Source: Pectinatus frisingensis (lineage in GTDB: Bacteria > Bacillota > Negativicutes > Selenomonadales > Selenomonadaceae). From it: 64,000 nucleotides of DNA. The position numbers and the translations under genes are program-made. The stretch is taken from the NCBI RefSeq assembly GCF_015732285.1, contig NZ_WIQU01000016.1, forward strand, positions 1-64,000, written 5' to 3'. Every line of letters begins with the position of its first letter. Positions within the stretch are counted from its first letter, which is position 1. Below, piece by piece: positions 33,672-43,096 of the stretch. The notes below the pieces were generated by a model. It did not search any database. It saw only the letters and a list, made by a program, of their open reading frames with translations, and was not told the DNA's origin.

Positions 33672-35015
33672 TCAATATAATATATGGGCTATAACATAAC
33701 CTACGCAACAACCTGTTGCTACACCGATTAATCCAGGTAATATAAAACTATGATTTATTACGTATTTACCGATACGTGTCGTACCCGAACGATCAAATCC
33801 AATACAAGCCAAATCGGAAGGATAAGTAGGAAGAACAAAATAACCATAGCAAGCGGAAATAAACGAAATAATAATCAACGGATTGACACCAACGCTCAAA
33901 GCCATGGGAACAACAATTGCCAATGCCGCTGCTTGTGAATTAACCAATTTTGATATTAAAAACAGTACTACTGCATAAGTCCAGGGATATTGAGTAACTA
34001 TTTGGCCCAAAGTCTTTTTAAATCCGGGTAAATAAGCTCCAAAATAGGTTTCAGCCATCCACGCTACACCATAAACTGAAACAACTGCTACCATACCTGA
34101 TTTAAATACTGAACCATTTGCTACGTCATTGACCTTTACTTTACAAACAAGTAAGATAATTGCCGCTATGACAAGCATACATAACTGGATAGTCGGAGTC
34201 ATAGACAGGGGTTCCCATATTCCCTTGGCATTCGGAACAAGTGGCAATAATTCTTTCGGGAAACTGCCAAACAAGGCAATGACAACAATTCCTGCCAAAA
34301 AAATAAATGTAGCTTTATAAGCAGTAGCAGGTAATTTCATACTGGCAACAGATTCTTGCTGTTCTTCATAAATATAAGCCTGTTGTTCAAGATCAGCCAG
34401 CTTAGCCTGAAATACCGGATCTTTGTCCAAATCCTTACCACGTTTCAGACTCCATAGACCAGCTACAACCACCCCACAAAAAGTAGCCGGAATGGACACT
34501 ATTAAAATCTGAACAACACCTAAAGGATGTGATGTATTCGCCAGCATAGCAACCATAGAAACTACAGCAACAGAAGCAGGTGAAGCACAAATTCCCATTT
34601 GCGAAGCTACTGAAGCGACTGCCATTGGACGTTCCGGACGAATGTTCTGCTTAATGGCAATATCGTAAATAATGGGAAACATCGTATAAACGACATGTCC
34701 TGTACCGCATAAAACAGTAAGAAACCATGTTGTAATTGGAGCCAATACAGTTATTTTCTGCGGATTTTTTCGCAGCAGTTTTTCTGCATATTTCAGCATT
34801 ACATCAAGTCCCTTTGAAGCTTGCAAAAATCCTGAACAAGTGACAACAGCCATAATTGTCAGCATAACATCAATAGGCGGTTTTCCGGGAACCAGCCCGA
34901 CAACAAAAACGAAGAAAGTTAAACCAATACCTGAAACTGCTGCTAAGCCTAATCCACCAAATCTAACACCAACGACCAAGCAGCCAATTAATACGATAAA
35001 CCCTAATAATACCAT
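33672..35015 (-). CDS. Anaerobic C4-dicarboxylate transporter, DcuA/DcuB family
   Basis: The 447-residue protein is highly hydrophobic with about ten to twelve membrane segments. It shows DcuA/B signatures near TWFLTVLCGTGHVVYTMFPI, ICASPASVAVVSMVAML and FISACYGYFVLPTYPSDLAC. Such carriers exchange fumarate, malate or aspartate for succinate during anaerobic growth. It is monocistronic and divergent from typA across a 328-base region. It fits a fermenter with a fumarate-reduction branch. DcuA versus DcuB cannot be decided. Confidence 0.92.
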   Translation of the reverse strand: MVLLGFIVLIGCLVVGVRFGGLGLAAVSGIGLTFFVFVVGLVPGKPPIDVMLTIMAVVTCSGFLQASKGLDVMLKYAEKLLRKNPQKITVLAPITTWFLTVLCGTGHVVYTMFPIIYDIAIKQNIRPERPMAVASVASQMGICASPASVAVVSMVAMLANTSHPLGVVQILIVSIPATFCGVVVAGLWSLKRGKDLDKDPVFQAKLADLEQQAYIYEEQQESVASMKLPATAYKATFIFLAGIVVIALFGSFPKELLPLVPNAKGIWEPLSMTPTIQLCMLVIAAIILLVCKVKVNDVANGSVFKSGMVAVVSVYGVAWMAETYFGAYLPGFKKTLGQIVTQYPWTYAVVLFLISKLVNSQAAALAIVVPMALSVGVNPLIIISFISACYGYFVLPTYPSDLACIGFDRSGTTRIGKYVINHSFILPGLIGVATGCCVGYVIAHILY

Positions 35016-35255
35016 GTGCCCCTCCTAAAATAAATAATAATGTTTATTATTAAATCTATATTATTCTATCAATCTGCCTGATTTTAGTCAAATTAAGAAA
35101 AACCATGAAAATAAACTTTTAAAATCTTAGTCAGACAAGGATTTACTATAAGGCAAAGATATTATTTCCATTTGATATTGATCATAAGTATCATATAAAA
35201 TAAATTTAATTAATCATATAATTATTTTATAGCTGATAATAAATAAACCATATAA

Positions 35256-35284
35256 TTGACAGCGCTTGTATTTTATACTATCAT
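35256..35284 (+). promoter_or_regulatory. Sigma-A-type promoter for typA
   Basis: TTGACA (35256-35261) and TATCAT (35279-35284) are separated by 17 bases in the 328-base gap upstream of typA. The rest of the gap 35016-35343 is AT-rich, with no gene or clear operator. Confidence 0.6.
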
Positions 35285-35343
35285 TATGAAGATATACAAT
35301 TAATTAATATTGATACTATTTCCTGGAGGAATGTACGTAAATT

Positions 35344-37158
35344 ATGACCACAAATGAAAAACTTAGAAATATTGCTATAATAGCCCATGTCGATCATGGC
35401 AAAACAACATTAGTTGACGCTATGTTAAAACAAAGTCATGTATTCCGTGCCAATGAACAAGTTGCTGAACGTGTTATGGATTCAAATGACTTAGAACGAG
35501 AACGCGGCATCACCATATTGTCAAAAAATACGGCTGTCATGTACAAAGGTATAAAGATAAACATCGTTGACACCCCCGGTCATGCTGATTTTGGTGGTGA
35601 AGTTGAACGTGTATTAAACATGGTTGACGGAGTGTTATTACTGGTAGATGCTTTTGAAGGTCCGATGCCACAGACTAAATATGTACTGCGTAAGGCATTG
35701 GAACAAAAATTAAAACCAATTGTTGTAATAAATAAAATTGACCGTCCTGATCAACGTGTCGATGATGTTTATGATGAAGTACTGGAATTATTTATGGAAC
35801 TAGGCGCTGATGATGATCAACTGGATTTTCCGGTTGTTTATGCAGCAGCCCGTGACGGTATTGCTAAGCTTTCAATGGATGATGACAGCAAGGATTTAGG
35901 GCCTTTAATGGATCTGCTGATCAAAGAAATCCCAGCTCCCCGCGGTGATGCTGACGGACCCTTACAAATGATGGTTACTACACTTGATGCCGATGAATAT
36001 GTCGGTCGTGTAGCTATAGGTCGGATTATTCGCGGCAGCGCCAGAGAAGGTCAAAATATCATCGTCATAAGCGGTGATGACCAAAGGAAAGCCAAAATCG
36101 GCCAGTTATTTGTTTACCAGGGTCTTAAACGTGTACTGGTTCCTAACGCTGAAATGGGTGAAATTGTAGCTGTTACAGGCTTAGGTGATATCAGTATTGG
36201 AGAAACCATCGCCGATGCCGAGCAGCCCGAAGCTTTACCAACTATCAATATTGACGAACCTACACTTTCAATGACGTTTGGTGTAAATACTAGTCCTTTT
36301 GCCGGTAAAGAAGGTAAGTTTGTAACATCCCGCCATCTGCGTGACAGACTATTTAAAGAAACTGAAACAAATGTAAGTTTGAAAGTGGAAGAAACAGATT
36401 CCGCAGATACCTTCAAGGTATCCGGTCGTGGTGAACTGCATTTATCTATATTAATAGAAACAATGCGCCGTGAAGGATTCGAACTGCAAATAGGCAAACC
36501 AGAAGTTATTTATAAGACTATTAATGAAAAATTATGTGAACCTATTGAAAATCTATCAATAGAAGTTCCTCAAGATTTCATGGGAACTGTCATGGAGTCT
36601 TTGGGAACACGTAAGGCTGAGCTATCTAATATGGTTGAATTGTCAGGTTATATCAGAATGGAATTCACCATACCGGCACGTGGCCTTATCGGCTTTAGGT
36701 CGGAGTTTTTAACTAATACCAAGGGAAATGGTATCATGAACCATGTTTTCCATGGTTATGCTCCATATAAAGGAGATATTCCCGGACGTGTCCGGGGTTC
36801 ATTAGTAGCATTTGAACATGGTGAAACTACTGCATATGGTATTTATACACTACAGGATCGTGGTACAATGTTCATAGCACCTAATCAACAGGTTTATGAA
36901 GGCATGATCGTAGGAGAAAACAGTCGTGATATTGATATAGATATTAATCCTTGTAAGAAAAAAAATGTATCCAATATGCGTTCAAGCTCTGCTGATGAAG
37001 CAATCAGATTAACACCACCACGCATTCTAAGCCTGGAACAAGCTTTGGAATATATCAATAAAGATGAATTAGTCGAAGTAACACCAGAAAGCATTCGTTT
37101 GAGAAAGGCAGTACTCAATCGTCAGCAGCGTGGACGTATGAGAAAAAATACAAAATAA
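35344..37158 (+). CDS. typA: Ribosome-associated GTPase TypA/BipA
   Basis: The 604-residue protein has the G-domain motifs [20 protein letters not shown] and NKIDRP and the elongation-factor-like C-terminal domains, ending near RQQRGRMRK. TypA binds ribosomes in a GTP-dependent way and is needed for assembly and stress growth. The length is typical. GGAGGA is 13 bases before ATG 35344, longer than usual; a short overlapping ORF starting at 35331 is too close to the same site to be used. It is followed by sepF 102 bases on, same strand. Confidence 0.97.
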   Translation: MTTNEKLRNIAIIAHVDHGKTTLVDAMLKQSHVFRANEQVAERVMDSNDLERERGITILSKNTAVMYKGIKINIVDTPGHADFGGEVERVLNMVDGVLLLVDAFEGPMPQTKYVLRKALEQKLKPIVVINKIDRPDQRVDDVYDEVLELFMELGADDDQLDFPVVYAAARDGIAKLSMDDDSKDLGPLMDLLIKEIPAPRGDADGPLQMMVTTLDADEYVGRVAIGRIIRGSAREGQNIIVISGDDQRKAKIGQLFVYQGLKRVLVPNAEMGEIVAVTGLGDISIGETIADAEQPEALPTINIDEPTLSMTFGVNTSPFAGKEGKFVTSRHLRDRLFKETETNVSLKVEETDSADTFKVSGRGELHLSILIETMRREGFELQIGKPEVIYKTINEKLCEPIENLSIEVPQDFMGTVMESLGTRKAELSNMVELSGYIRMEFTIPARGLIGFRSEFLTNTKGNGIMNHVFHGYAPYKGDIPGRVRGSLVAFEHGETTAYGIYTLQDRGTMFIAPNQQVYEGMIVGENSRDIDIDINPCKKKNVSNMRSSSADEAIRLTPPRILSLEQALEYINKDELVEVTPESIRLRKAVLNRQQRGRMRKNTK

Positions 37159-37260
37159 TTTATAAAAAAATAAAATCTTTAGAAGGATTTTATTTCTTTA
37201 TGTAGAATTGCAAATATAACAATCCTATTTCGACAGAAATTAAAACAGGGGGTGAATCTA

Positions 37261-37761
37261 TTGAAGCTGATAAACAAAATAGCAAACATATTAATGCCAA
37301 TTGAGGAAGAAATCGAGGAATCAGCAGAAAATACCACTTTTACGTCAGACGAAGCGGCAGACAATTTCGCAGGAGAACAGACACAGCCTGGCAGACCGGA
37401 ATCCTCAGCAGTAAAAATGAACACAGCACCAATATCATCTGCACGTTCCCGTTTATCTGTACGTAAAAATAAATCCACTGACATGCAAATTCTTGTATTC
37501 AAGTTAAATTCTTTTGATGAGGTTAAATCTGTGGCCGATGAATTAAAACAAAAGCGCGCCACCCTTGTTAATTATGAAAAAGTCGATGTTGAAACACAAA
37601 AAAGAATCTGTGATTTTATCAATGGTGTTTGTTATGTACTGAATGGCGAAGTTAAACGTATATCCAGTACAATGGTATTATATGTCCCGGAAAACATCAC
37701 TATTGGCAACGGTATTGTCAGAGGGGCCGACGGTATTTTCAGAAATGACCTTGCCAGTTAA
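37261..37761 (+). CDS. sepF: Cell division protein SepF
   Basis: The 166-residue protein has an N-terminal amphipathic helix (KLINKIANILMPI), an acidic/Pro-rich linker (about 15-70) and the SepF core with VFKLNSFDEVKSVADELKQ and RICDFINGVCYVLNGEVKRI. SepF binds FtsZ and the membrane and helps form the division ring. AGGGGGTG lies seven bases before TTG 37261, so the TTG is chosen over the GTG at 37252, which lies in that site. It is outside the usual ylm/dcw cluster context, after typA. Confidence 0.92.
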   Translation: MKLINKIANILMPIEEEIEESAENTTFTSDEAADNFAGEQTQPGRPESSAVKMNTAPISSARSRLSVRKNKSTDMQILVFKLNSFDEVKSVADELKQKRATLVNYEKVDVETQKRICDFINGVCYVLNGEVKRISSTMVLYVPENITIGNGIVRGADGIFRNDLAS

Positions 37762-37823
37762 TTTTTGCTATTATAGCTAGTATGTTTGCAATTTAAAATC
37801 GTTTTATTTTTAATAGTTATCTT

Positions 37824-37877
37824 ATAAAAGCCCTGAGAAAATCAGTATTTATTAACCGATTTTCTCAGGGCTTTTAT
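37824..37877. terminator. Bidirectional terminator between sepF and the VIT1 gene
   Basis: A perfect 20-bp stem (37824-37843 with 37858-37877) with a 14-base loop separates two converging genes; T-runs occur on both strands. Confidence 0.88.
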
Positions 37878-37908
37878 TCATTATTTTTATTCATTGATTA
37901 ATTTTTTA

Positions 37909-38784
37909 TCAAATCTCAATACCGAGTAAATATTTGGCACCTATACCAAGTACATAGGAAAGTGCTGCTACCCCAAGACTAATAACAGCCATTTCAACAA
38001 ATTTAGGCCAAAACGCAGCCGTCTGTACAACTGCAATATAAAAATTGAAAAGATATATTATTAATACAACTAACAATAACATAATGACAAATGCTGTCAC
38101 ATAATATTCATCCGGCAGCAATAAATATGGCATAATTAATATTATAACTGTTATAAGATATGCCATACCAGTATATACGCTTGATTTAACAGCATCTTCA
38201 CTTTGATTTGCTCTTTGTGCCAAATAATTAGATGCTGCCATAGATAACGTAGCAGCCCCACCGGTTATAATAGCTGCCAATGCCACTAATTTAGTATTAG
38301 TCAGTGCAAACGTTACACCGGCTATAGTACCCGTTAACTCAACCAATGCATCATTAAGGCCCAATACCATTGAACCTACATATTTTAAACGCTCTTCATT
38401 TATCATACTGATGAGTTGATTTTCATGTTTTTCTTCCTGGTCACTGATTTCACGGGCAATTGGAATTTCTGCAGCAATATCATCTAATTCTTTCTTATCA
38501 AATTCCTCATTGCGTTCCAGTGACTTAATTATGAAAGTTTCTCCCAAAATAAAGAATAAAAATCTATAAAGAAAAATTTTTAAGTAATCTGGTTTTATAT
38601 CATGATTAGTAAAACTTCTCCAACGTTTATAATGCTCATTTTCAACCTGTGATATTTCCAGTAACACATCTTTATTTTTGCTTTCATGCATTAAAACAGC
38701 AATTTTTTTATATAAAATACTTGCCGTTATTTCTGATTTTTGAAATTTTAATATGCGTTTATAATTTTTTTGCGATAATGTCAT
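37909..38784 (-). CDS. Ferritin-like/VIT1-CCC1 family membrane protein
   Basis: The 291-residue protein has a helical N-terminus (1-130) with the rubrerythrin-like pattern LLEISQVENEHYKRW and later EEKHENQLISM, in which glutamates and histidines could bind a di-metal centre. The C-terminal half (about 140-291) is a CCC1/VIT1 unit with VGSMVLGLNDALVELTGTI and about five membrane segments. Such fusions (MbfA-like) export iron or manganese. Its start lies one base after the stop of bcp, which joins metal handling with peroxide defence in one operon. Confidence 0.88.
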   Translation of the reverse strand: MTLSQKNYKRILKFQKSEITASILYKKIAVLMHESKNKDVLLEISQVENEHYKRWRSFTNHDIKPDYLKIFLYRFLFFILGETFIIKSLERNEEFDKKELDDIAAEIPIAREISDQEEKHENQLISMINEERLKYVGSMVLGLNDALVELTGTIAGVTFALTNTKLVALAAIITGGAATLSMAASNYLAQRANQSEDAVKSSVYTGMAYLITVIILIMPYLLLPDEYYVTAFVIMLLLVVLIIYLFNFYIAVVQTAAFWPKFVEMAVISLGVAALSYVLGIGAKYLLGIEI

Positions 38785-38785
38785 T

Positions 38786-39250
38786 TTATCTGCTTTCTTC
38801 TAAATATTTTAAAATATCGGCGGCATTGGTATCCGGTTTTACTTTAGGCATAACTTTTTCAATCAATCCCTGCTCATCAATAATATAAGTAGTACGAATC
38901 ACGCCCATACTAACTTTTCCATAGGACTTTTTTTCCTGCCAGACATCGTAAGCCTTAATAGCTTGCAAATCCGGATCAGACAACAAAACAAATGGCAGGT
39001 TATATTTTTGAATAAATTTTTGATGTGAAGCTTCACTATCCTTGCTAATGCCAATAACCACTGTCTTTTGCACCATAAATTCATTATATGTGTTAGCAAA
39101 AGCGCAAGCCTGTCTGGTACATCCAGGTGTATTATCACGCGGATAAAAATATAATACCACTTTTTGTCCGAGAAAATCAGTTAAATTAAATATTTTACCA
39201 TTTTTATCAGGCAGTTCAAAATCAGGAGCTCTATCGCCAACCTTTAACAT
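38786..39250 (-). CDS. bcp: Thioredoxin-dependent peroxiredoxin, Bcp/PrxQ
   Basis: The 154-residue protein has the Bcp/PrxQ active site TPGCTRQAC, with peroxidatic C44 and resolving C49. It reduces peroxides with electrons from thioredoxin. GGAG stands eight bases before ATG 39250, which overlaps the end of the yaaA reading frame by seven bases. The gene is flanked by yaaA and the ferritin-like/VIT1 gene, so the three form a peroxide-iron stress operon. Confidence 0.95.
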   Translation of the reverse strand: MLKVGDRAPDFELPDKNGKIFNLTDFLGQKVVLYFYPRDNTPGCTRQACAFANTYNEFMVQKTVVIGISKDSEASHQKFIQKYNLPFVLLSDPDLQAIKAYDVWQEKKSYGKVSMGVIRTTYIIDEQGLIEKVMPKVKPDTNAADILKYLEESR

Positions 39251-40015
39251 TTTTCATTTCTCCTTTGTAAAAATACCAGATCATACTCTGTTGAAAACTG
39301 AGCACAATACACGTATGATAAACAATCAAATTCTTTTAGCTCTGCAATACTGTTCACATTATTTTCCGCAAGCCAGCGAACCATTGCACCTCGCGCCATT
39401 TTACATTTTATTCCTTTTTCAACAAGATGTCCTTCACATAATTCGGCAAAAATACAATTAAACACTGAAATTTCTGATGGTAAATTGCTGATAAGCATCT
39501 TGCTGTACTCTCGTGATGCCAGATTCAAAAGCAAATCATCATTTATCGGACAGTCGTAATTTAATTGCTCTTTCCAATATGCATAAAGGTCCTTAAATCT
39601 ATCAGTCAGTACTTTAGACTGCATCTCCAGACGATATGGCACAACGCCATCCAAAGGGCGCAGCAAACCATAAAGACCCGACATTATAAATAAATGCTTA
39701 TTGATATATTGTAACTGATTTATTTCAAATACACCAGGAGCCATATATTTATACTGAATTCCATCATAAGCCATAATGGCTGGTCAAATTATGATATAAA
39801 TCCATTGTTTTGATTCGTTCATAATTTAATTGAGCAATAGCATCATTACATTTCCACATTTTCTGCAAGTCAGTATAATCAACCTGTTGCAATATAGCTA
39901 ACAATTCTTTTGCAGCGTTGATAAATAAAGGATAACTGCGTACCGGCAGACTGTTAGTATCAACTACCATTTTTTTAGCCGGAGAAATTATTATCTGCAC
40001 ACTCGCACCATCCAT
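39244..40015 (-). pseudogene. yaaA: Peroxide stress protein YaaA, frameshifted
   Basis: Two frames together make one YaaA (DUF328/UPF0246). The first, from 40015, reads VQIIISPAKKMVVDT to DLYHNLTSHYGL and stops at 39764. The second, in another frame, begins AIMAYDGIQYKYMAPGVF and runs through SGLYGLLRPLDGVVPYRLEM to 39244. The junction is at about 39770-39785, where one missing base explains the shift. YaaA limits free iron and DNA damage under peroxide stress. It is the first gene of the bcp operon. A single-base deletion, a sequencing error or frameshifting are the possibilities. Confidence 0.8.
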
Positions 40016-40095
40016 TCGATTAAAATAGTGTAATCATTACTATTACACCTGTATTATAACAAAATAATACTAATACATAAACCTCTTTATAAAAA

Positions 40096-40132
40096 GGCTG
40101 CATGACAAATTAATATTACTTGCCATGCAGCC
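40096..40132 (-). terminator. Terminator of the lct-lut operon
   Basis: GGCTGCATG (40096-40104) and CATGCAGCC (40124-40132) form a perfect 9-bp stem; on the minus strand it is followed by five Ts. It stands downstream of the lutBA fusion gene. Confidence 0.75.
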
Positions 40133-40147
40133 ATGTAAGGGGATATT

Positions 40148-40244
40148 CCTTATTTTCAGATGAGCTGGGAGGATCAGCTGAAAAATAAGGCTATATTATC
40201 CGGCATAAATACATTCTTTAGGGGGGAAAACGTATTTACGCCGG
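40148..40244. repeat. Two further hairpins downstream of the lct-lut operon
   Basis: CCTTATTTTCAG (40148-40159) pairs with CTGAAAAATAAGG (40178-40190) with one bulged base. CCGGCATAAATAC (40200-40212) pairs with GTATTTACGCCGG (40232-40244) with one mismatch. They are tandem with the terminator at 40096-40132. They may protect the mRNA 3' end from decay or be remnants of a repetitive element. Confidence 0.6.
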
Positions 40245-40267
40245 GGAAATATGCAACTGTTACAAAA

Positions 40268-42439
40268 TTAATTATCTCCAAGATTTTCAGCCAGAATATC
40301 AGCAATGTGCTTAATTTTTATATTAGGTGCCATCTTATCTATACCTCCACCGATCTGCATCATACAGGCCGGACAGGCCACTGCCACAGTGGTGGCACCA
40401 CTTTCCTTGATATTCTTTAATTTTCTATTTAAAAGCTGTATTGATAAATCAGCATACTTCATGCCAAAAGAACCTGCCATACCGCAGCATTGATCAGCAC
40501 CGGTCATTTCCACAAATTCATAACCTGGAGCAGACTTCAATAATTCACGCGGTTCTTTATAAATTCCCAAACTGCGCCGCATGTGACATGAATCATGATA
40601 AGTAATTCTTTCCTTGCCTGCAGTATTTTTCAGCCGGCCATTATCAGCATAAATCTGTTCAACAAAAGAACTAAATTCTTTTAATTTTTTACTCAGCTTT
40701 TCAGCCCGTTCCAGCCAGACTTTATCATCTTTAAATAGTTCTTTATATGTTTGTTCCAATGTTTCAGCACAAGTAGGACAGGCCGCAATTACATAATCAG
40801 CATTAGTTGCTTCTAATGCTGCTATATTTTGTTTTGCCAGTCTACGAGCCGTATCCAAATCTCCGGCACCGATTATCGGCTTACCACAGCAGTTCTGTTC
40901 CTGTGGATAAATTACTTCAGCCCCAATATCTTGTAATACTTTCACCACTGATTCGCCAGTCTCTGGAAATACGAAATCAAGATTACAGCCACTAAAAAAT
41001 GCTATCCGCATTTTAGGATTGGCAGGATTATTCTGCAATAATTTTTCTGCTCTATCTCGAAATGGTTTATCAGCTATTGCAGGTAAACTACGGCCTTCCG
41101 TCATCTTAGCGAAAAACAATGGCAGATTGCGGATAAATTTACCTGATTTTACAGGTTTTTGTCCAAGTGAAGCTGCTCGCAGCAATGAATGAAAAACTTT
41201 ACGATTAGTCATTATTTTTTGGAATATCATTTTTTCAGGGAAGGATAAGCCTTTTTTGGCTACTTGACGATTACGCAGTTCCTGAATTAAATCAGGTATA
41301 TTTATCTTACCGGGGCAAACCGTAGTACAGCGACGGCAGCCTATACATAAATCACTAAACTGGGAAAATTCATCCAACCCATTTAATAATCCGGTCAATA
41401 TTGCACCTATCCCGCCAGAATAAATATGCCCGTAAACATTACCGCCTACTGTTGACCATATAGGGCAGACATTAAGACATGATGCGCAACGCACACACTG
41501 ATAAACTTCTTTCATTACCGGATCATGAGCAGCTTTTAGACGGCCATTATCCAGCAATATAGCATAGACTTTCTTATTTTCTTCAACCATTTCACCATTT
41601 TTTTCACGAATTATCGGTGTAGGCCCGTCAACTAAAGTCAAATAGCTTACCATTCGCTGACCTGTACCATTACGTGGTAAAAGTCGCATTATCTTTGATG
41701 CATCGCTGGTTTTTGGTATAAGTTTTTCATACCCCATTATAATTACATGAATTGGTGGTATAGTGGTAACGATGCGGCCATTGCCTTCATTAGTTACAAG
41801 ACCGATTGCCCCATTTTCTGCAATGCCGAAATTAGCTCCTGATATACCCATATCTGCATTCAAAAATTCTTTACGTAATACCCGTCTGGCAGTTTGTACC
41901 ATAAAGGGAATATCACTGGGAATATCTTCTTTAAGTTCATCAGAAAAAAACTTGGCACACTGATTTCGATTTAGATGAATAGCCGGCATTACCATATGTG
42001 AAGGATGCTGACCGGCAACCGACAACATCCATTCACCCAAGTCAGTTTCTTTTACACGCAGTCCCTGCTCTTCCAAATAATCATTAAGCCTTATTTCTTC
42101 CGTTGCCATTGATTTAGATTTAACAATATTATGGACATCATTTTCCTGGCATATTTTCAACAATATTTTCTTTAACTCATCGCCGTCTTTAGCCCGAAAA
42201 ACTTTACCGCCTCTTTGTTCCAATGAAGTTTGAAATTCATCGGCCAATTCCTCAACATGAGCAACTGAATATTGTTTCATGTCGCGCAAATCATCGCGTA
42301 ATTCGTCTATATCTGCAACATTGGCATAAGCTTTGGCTCTTGCGGCAGGATATTGTTGGGAAAAATTCTCCAGATTACTGCGCAGGATTGGATCATGTAT
42401 CTTTGATTCTATTTCTGCCTTGATATTACGTGTTTCCAT
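40268..42439 (-). CDS. LutB-LutA fusion: lactate utilisation iron-sulfur protein
   Basis: The 723-residue protein joins two proteins that are separate in Bacillus. Residues 1-430 are LutB-like: a LUD domain (about 60-290), then CVRCASCLNVCP and CIGCRRCTTVCPG, each binding a [4Fe-4S] cluster. Residues 470-723 are LutA-like with two CCG domains: SGCNLDFVFPETG, NCCGKP, then HDSCHM, QCCGMAG and ACPACM. Together with LutC this system oxidises L-lactate to pyruvate. GGAG stands eight bases before ATG 42439; a GTG three codons earlier lies in that site. It is the last gene of the lct-lut cluster. Confidence 0.9.
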   Translation of the reverse strand: METRNIKAEIESKIHDPILRSNLENFSQQYPAARAKAYANVADIDELRDDLRDMKQYSVAHVEELADEFQTSLEQRGGKVFRAKDGDELKKILLKICQENDVHNIVKSKSMATEEIRLNDYLEEQGLRVKETDLGEWMLSVAGQHPSHMVMPAIHLNRNQCAKFFSDELKEDIPSDIPFMVQTARRVLRKEFLNADMGISGANFGIAENGAIGLVTNEGNGRIVTTIPPIHVIIMGYEKLIPKTSDASKIMRLLPRNGTGQRMVSYLTLVDGPTPIIREKNGEMVEENKKVYAILLDNGRLKAAHDPVMKEVYQCVRCASCLNVCPIWSTVGGNVYGHIYSGGIGAILTGLLNGLDEFSQFSDLCIGCRRCTTVCPGKINIPDLIQELRNRQVAKKGLSFPEKMIFQKIMTNRKVFHSLLRAASLGQKPVKSGKFIRNLPLFFAKMTEGRSLPAIADKPFRDRAEKLLQNNPANPKMRIAFFSGCNLDFVFPETGESVVKVLQDIGAEVIYPQEQNCCGKPIIGAGDLDTARRLAKQNIAALEATNADYVIAACPTCAETLEQTYKELFKDDKVWLERAEKLSKKLKEFSSFVEQIYADNGRLKNTAGKERITYHDSCHMRRSLGIYKEPRELLKSAPGYEFVEMTGADQCCGMAGSFGMKYADLSIQLLNRKLKNIKESGATTVAVACPACMMQIGGGIDKMAPNIKIKHIADILAENLGDN

Positions 42440-42444
42440 TTTTA

Positions 42445-43044
42445 TCACTCCGTTTTATCTACTGCCATTAGTATCAGACGACTCGGGCCATGTACACCCA
42501 GAGTTAAAACTCTTTCTATATCAGAAGTACGGCTTGGACCCGTTACAAAACCCGTATAACCTCTGTCAAAAACCTGTTCCAATATTTCAAAAGCCTCTGT
42601 CATTGTATCAACAATATTATTTTTATTCATAAAGACAATATTGATTGCCGGCAGCATACTTACCAATCTTGCTTCATAGGCATAATTATCAACACAAACG
42701 CTGCCAGTTTCTCCCACACCAAATTCTGCTGTTGATATTCCTATATCAATAGACGGAGCATTTTTAGCAATAGTAAACTTATCTGTATATACTTGATACT
42801 GTTGTCCCAGATTATTATACACAGCCTGCAGTTCAGGATAGTCTTCACCATTAACAGCACCAATTTTTTCGGCATCAGCAGCTGCGATAACTTTATTTAT
42901 TATTGGCAGTGCCTCATCATATGTTTTTATTTCATGCAATTCCACGGCTGCCGCCAATGCATTTTCTTTAAACGCCGGCCAATAATTTTTGTCGATAAAA
43001 CCTTTATCCAAATATTTCTGCCATTCATGACATATTTTTTTCAC
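42445..43044 (-). CDS. lutC: LutC-like LUD domain protein
   Basis: The 199-residue protein is a LUD domain: DIGISTAEFGVGETGSVCVD in the middle and TGPSRTSDIERVLTLGVHGP near the C-terminus, the family hallmark. LutC acts with LutA and LutB in L-lactate oxidation. GGGAG is nine bases before GTG 43044. It lies 52 bases after lctD and 5 bases before the LutB-LutA gene, in one transcription unit. Confidence 0.9.
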   Translation of the reverse strand: MKKICHEWQKYLDKGFIDKNYWPAFKENALAAAVELHEIKTYDEALPIINKVIAAADAEKIGAVNGEDYPELQAVYNNLGQQYQVYTDKFTIAKNAPSIDIGISTAEFGVGETGSVCVDNYAYEARLVSMLPAINIVFMNKNNIVDTMTEAFEILEQVFDRGYTGFVTGPSRTSDIERVLTLGVHGPSRLILMAVDKTE

Positions 43045-43096
43045 CTTGTTCCACTCCCTGGTAAGTTCTATAAATTTTTGAATATGAACCGGTAAA

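Noticed and set aside
35331-35357. Eight-codon upstream ORF overlapping the typA start
   Set aside because: Its ATG directly abuts the GGAGGA site, too close for initiation.
40160-40420. 86-codon plus-strand ORF at the 3' end of the lut gene
   Set aside because: It spans two hairpins and the antisense end of the LutB-LutA gene; no ribosome binding site.
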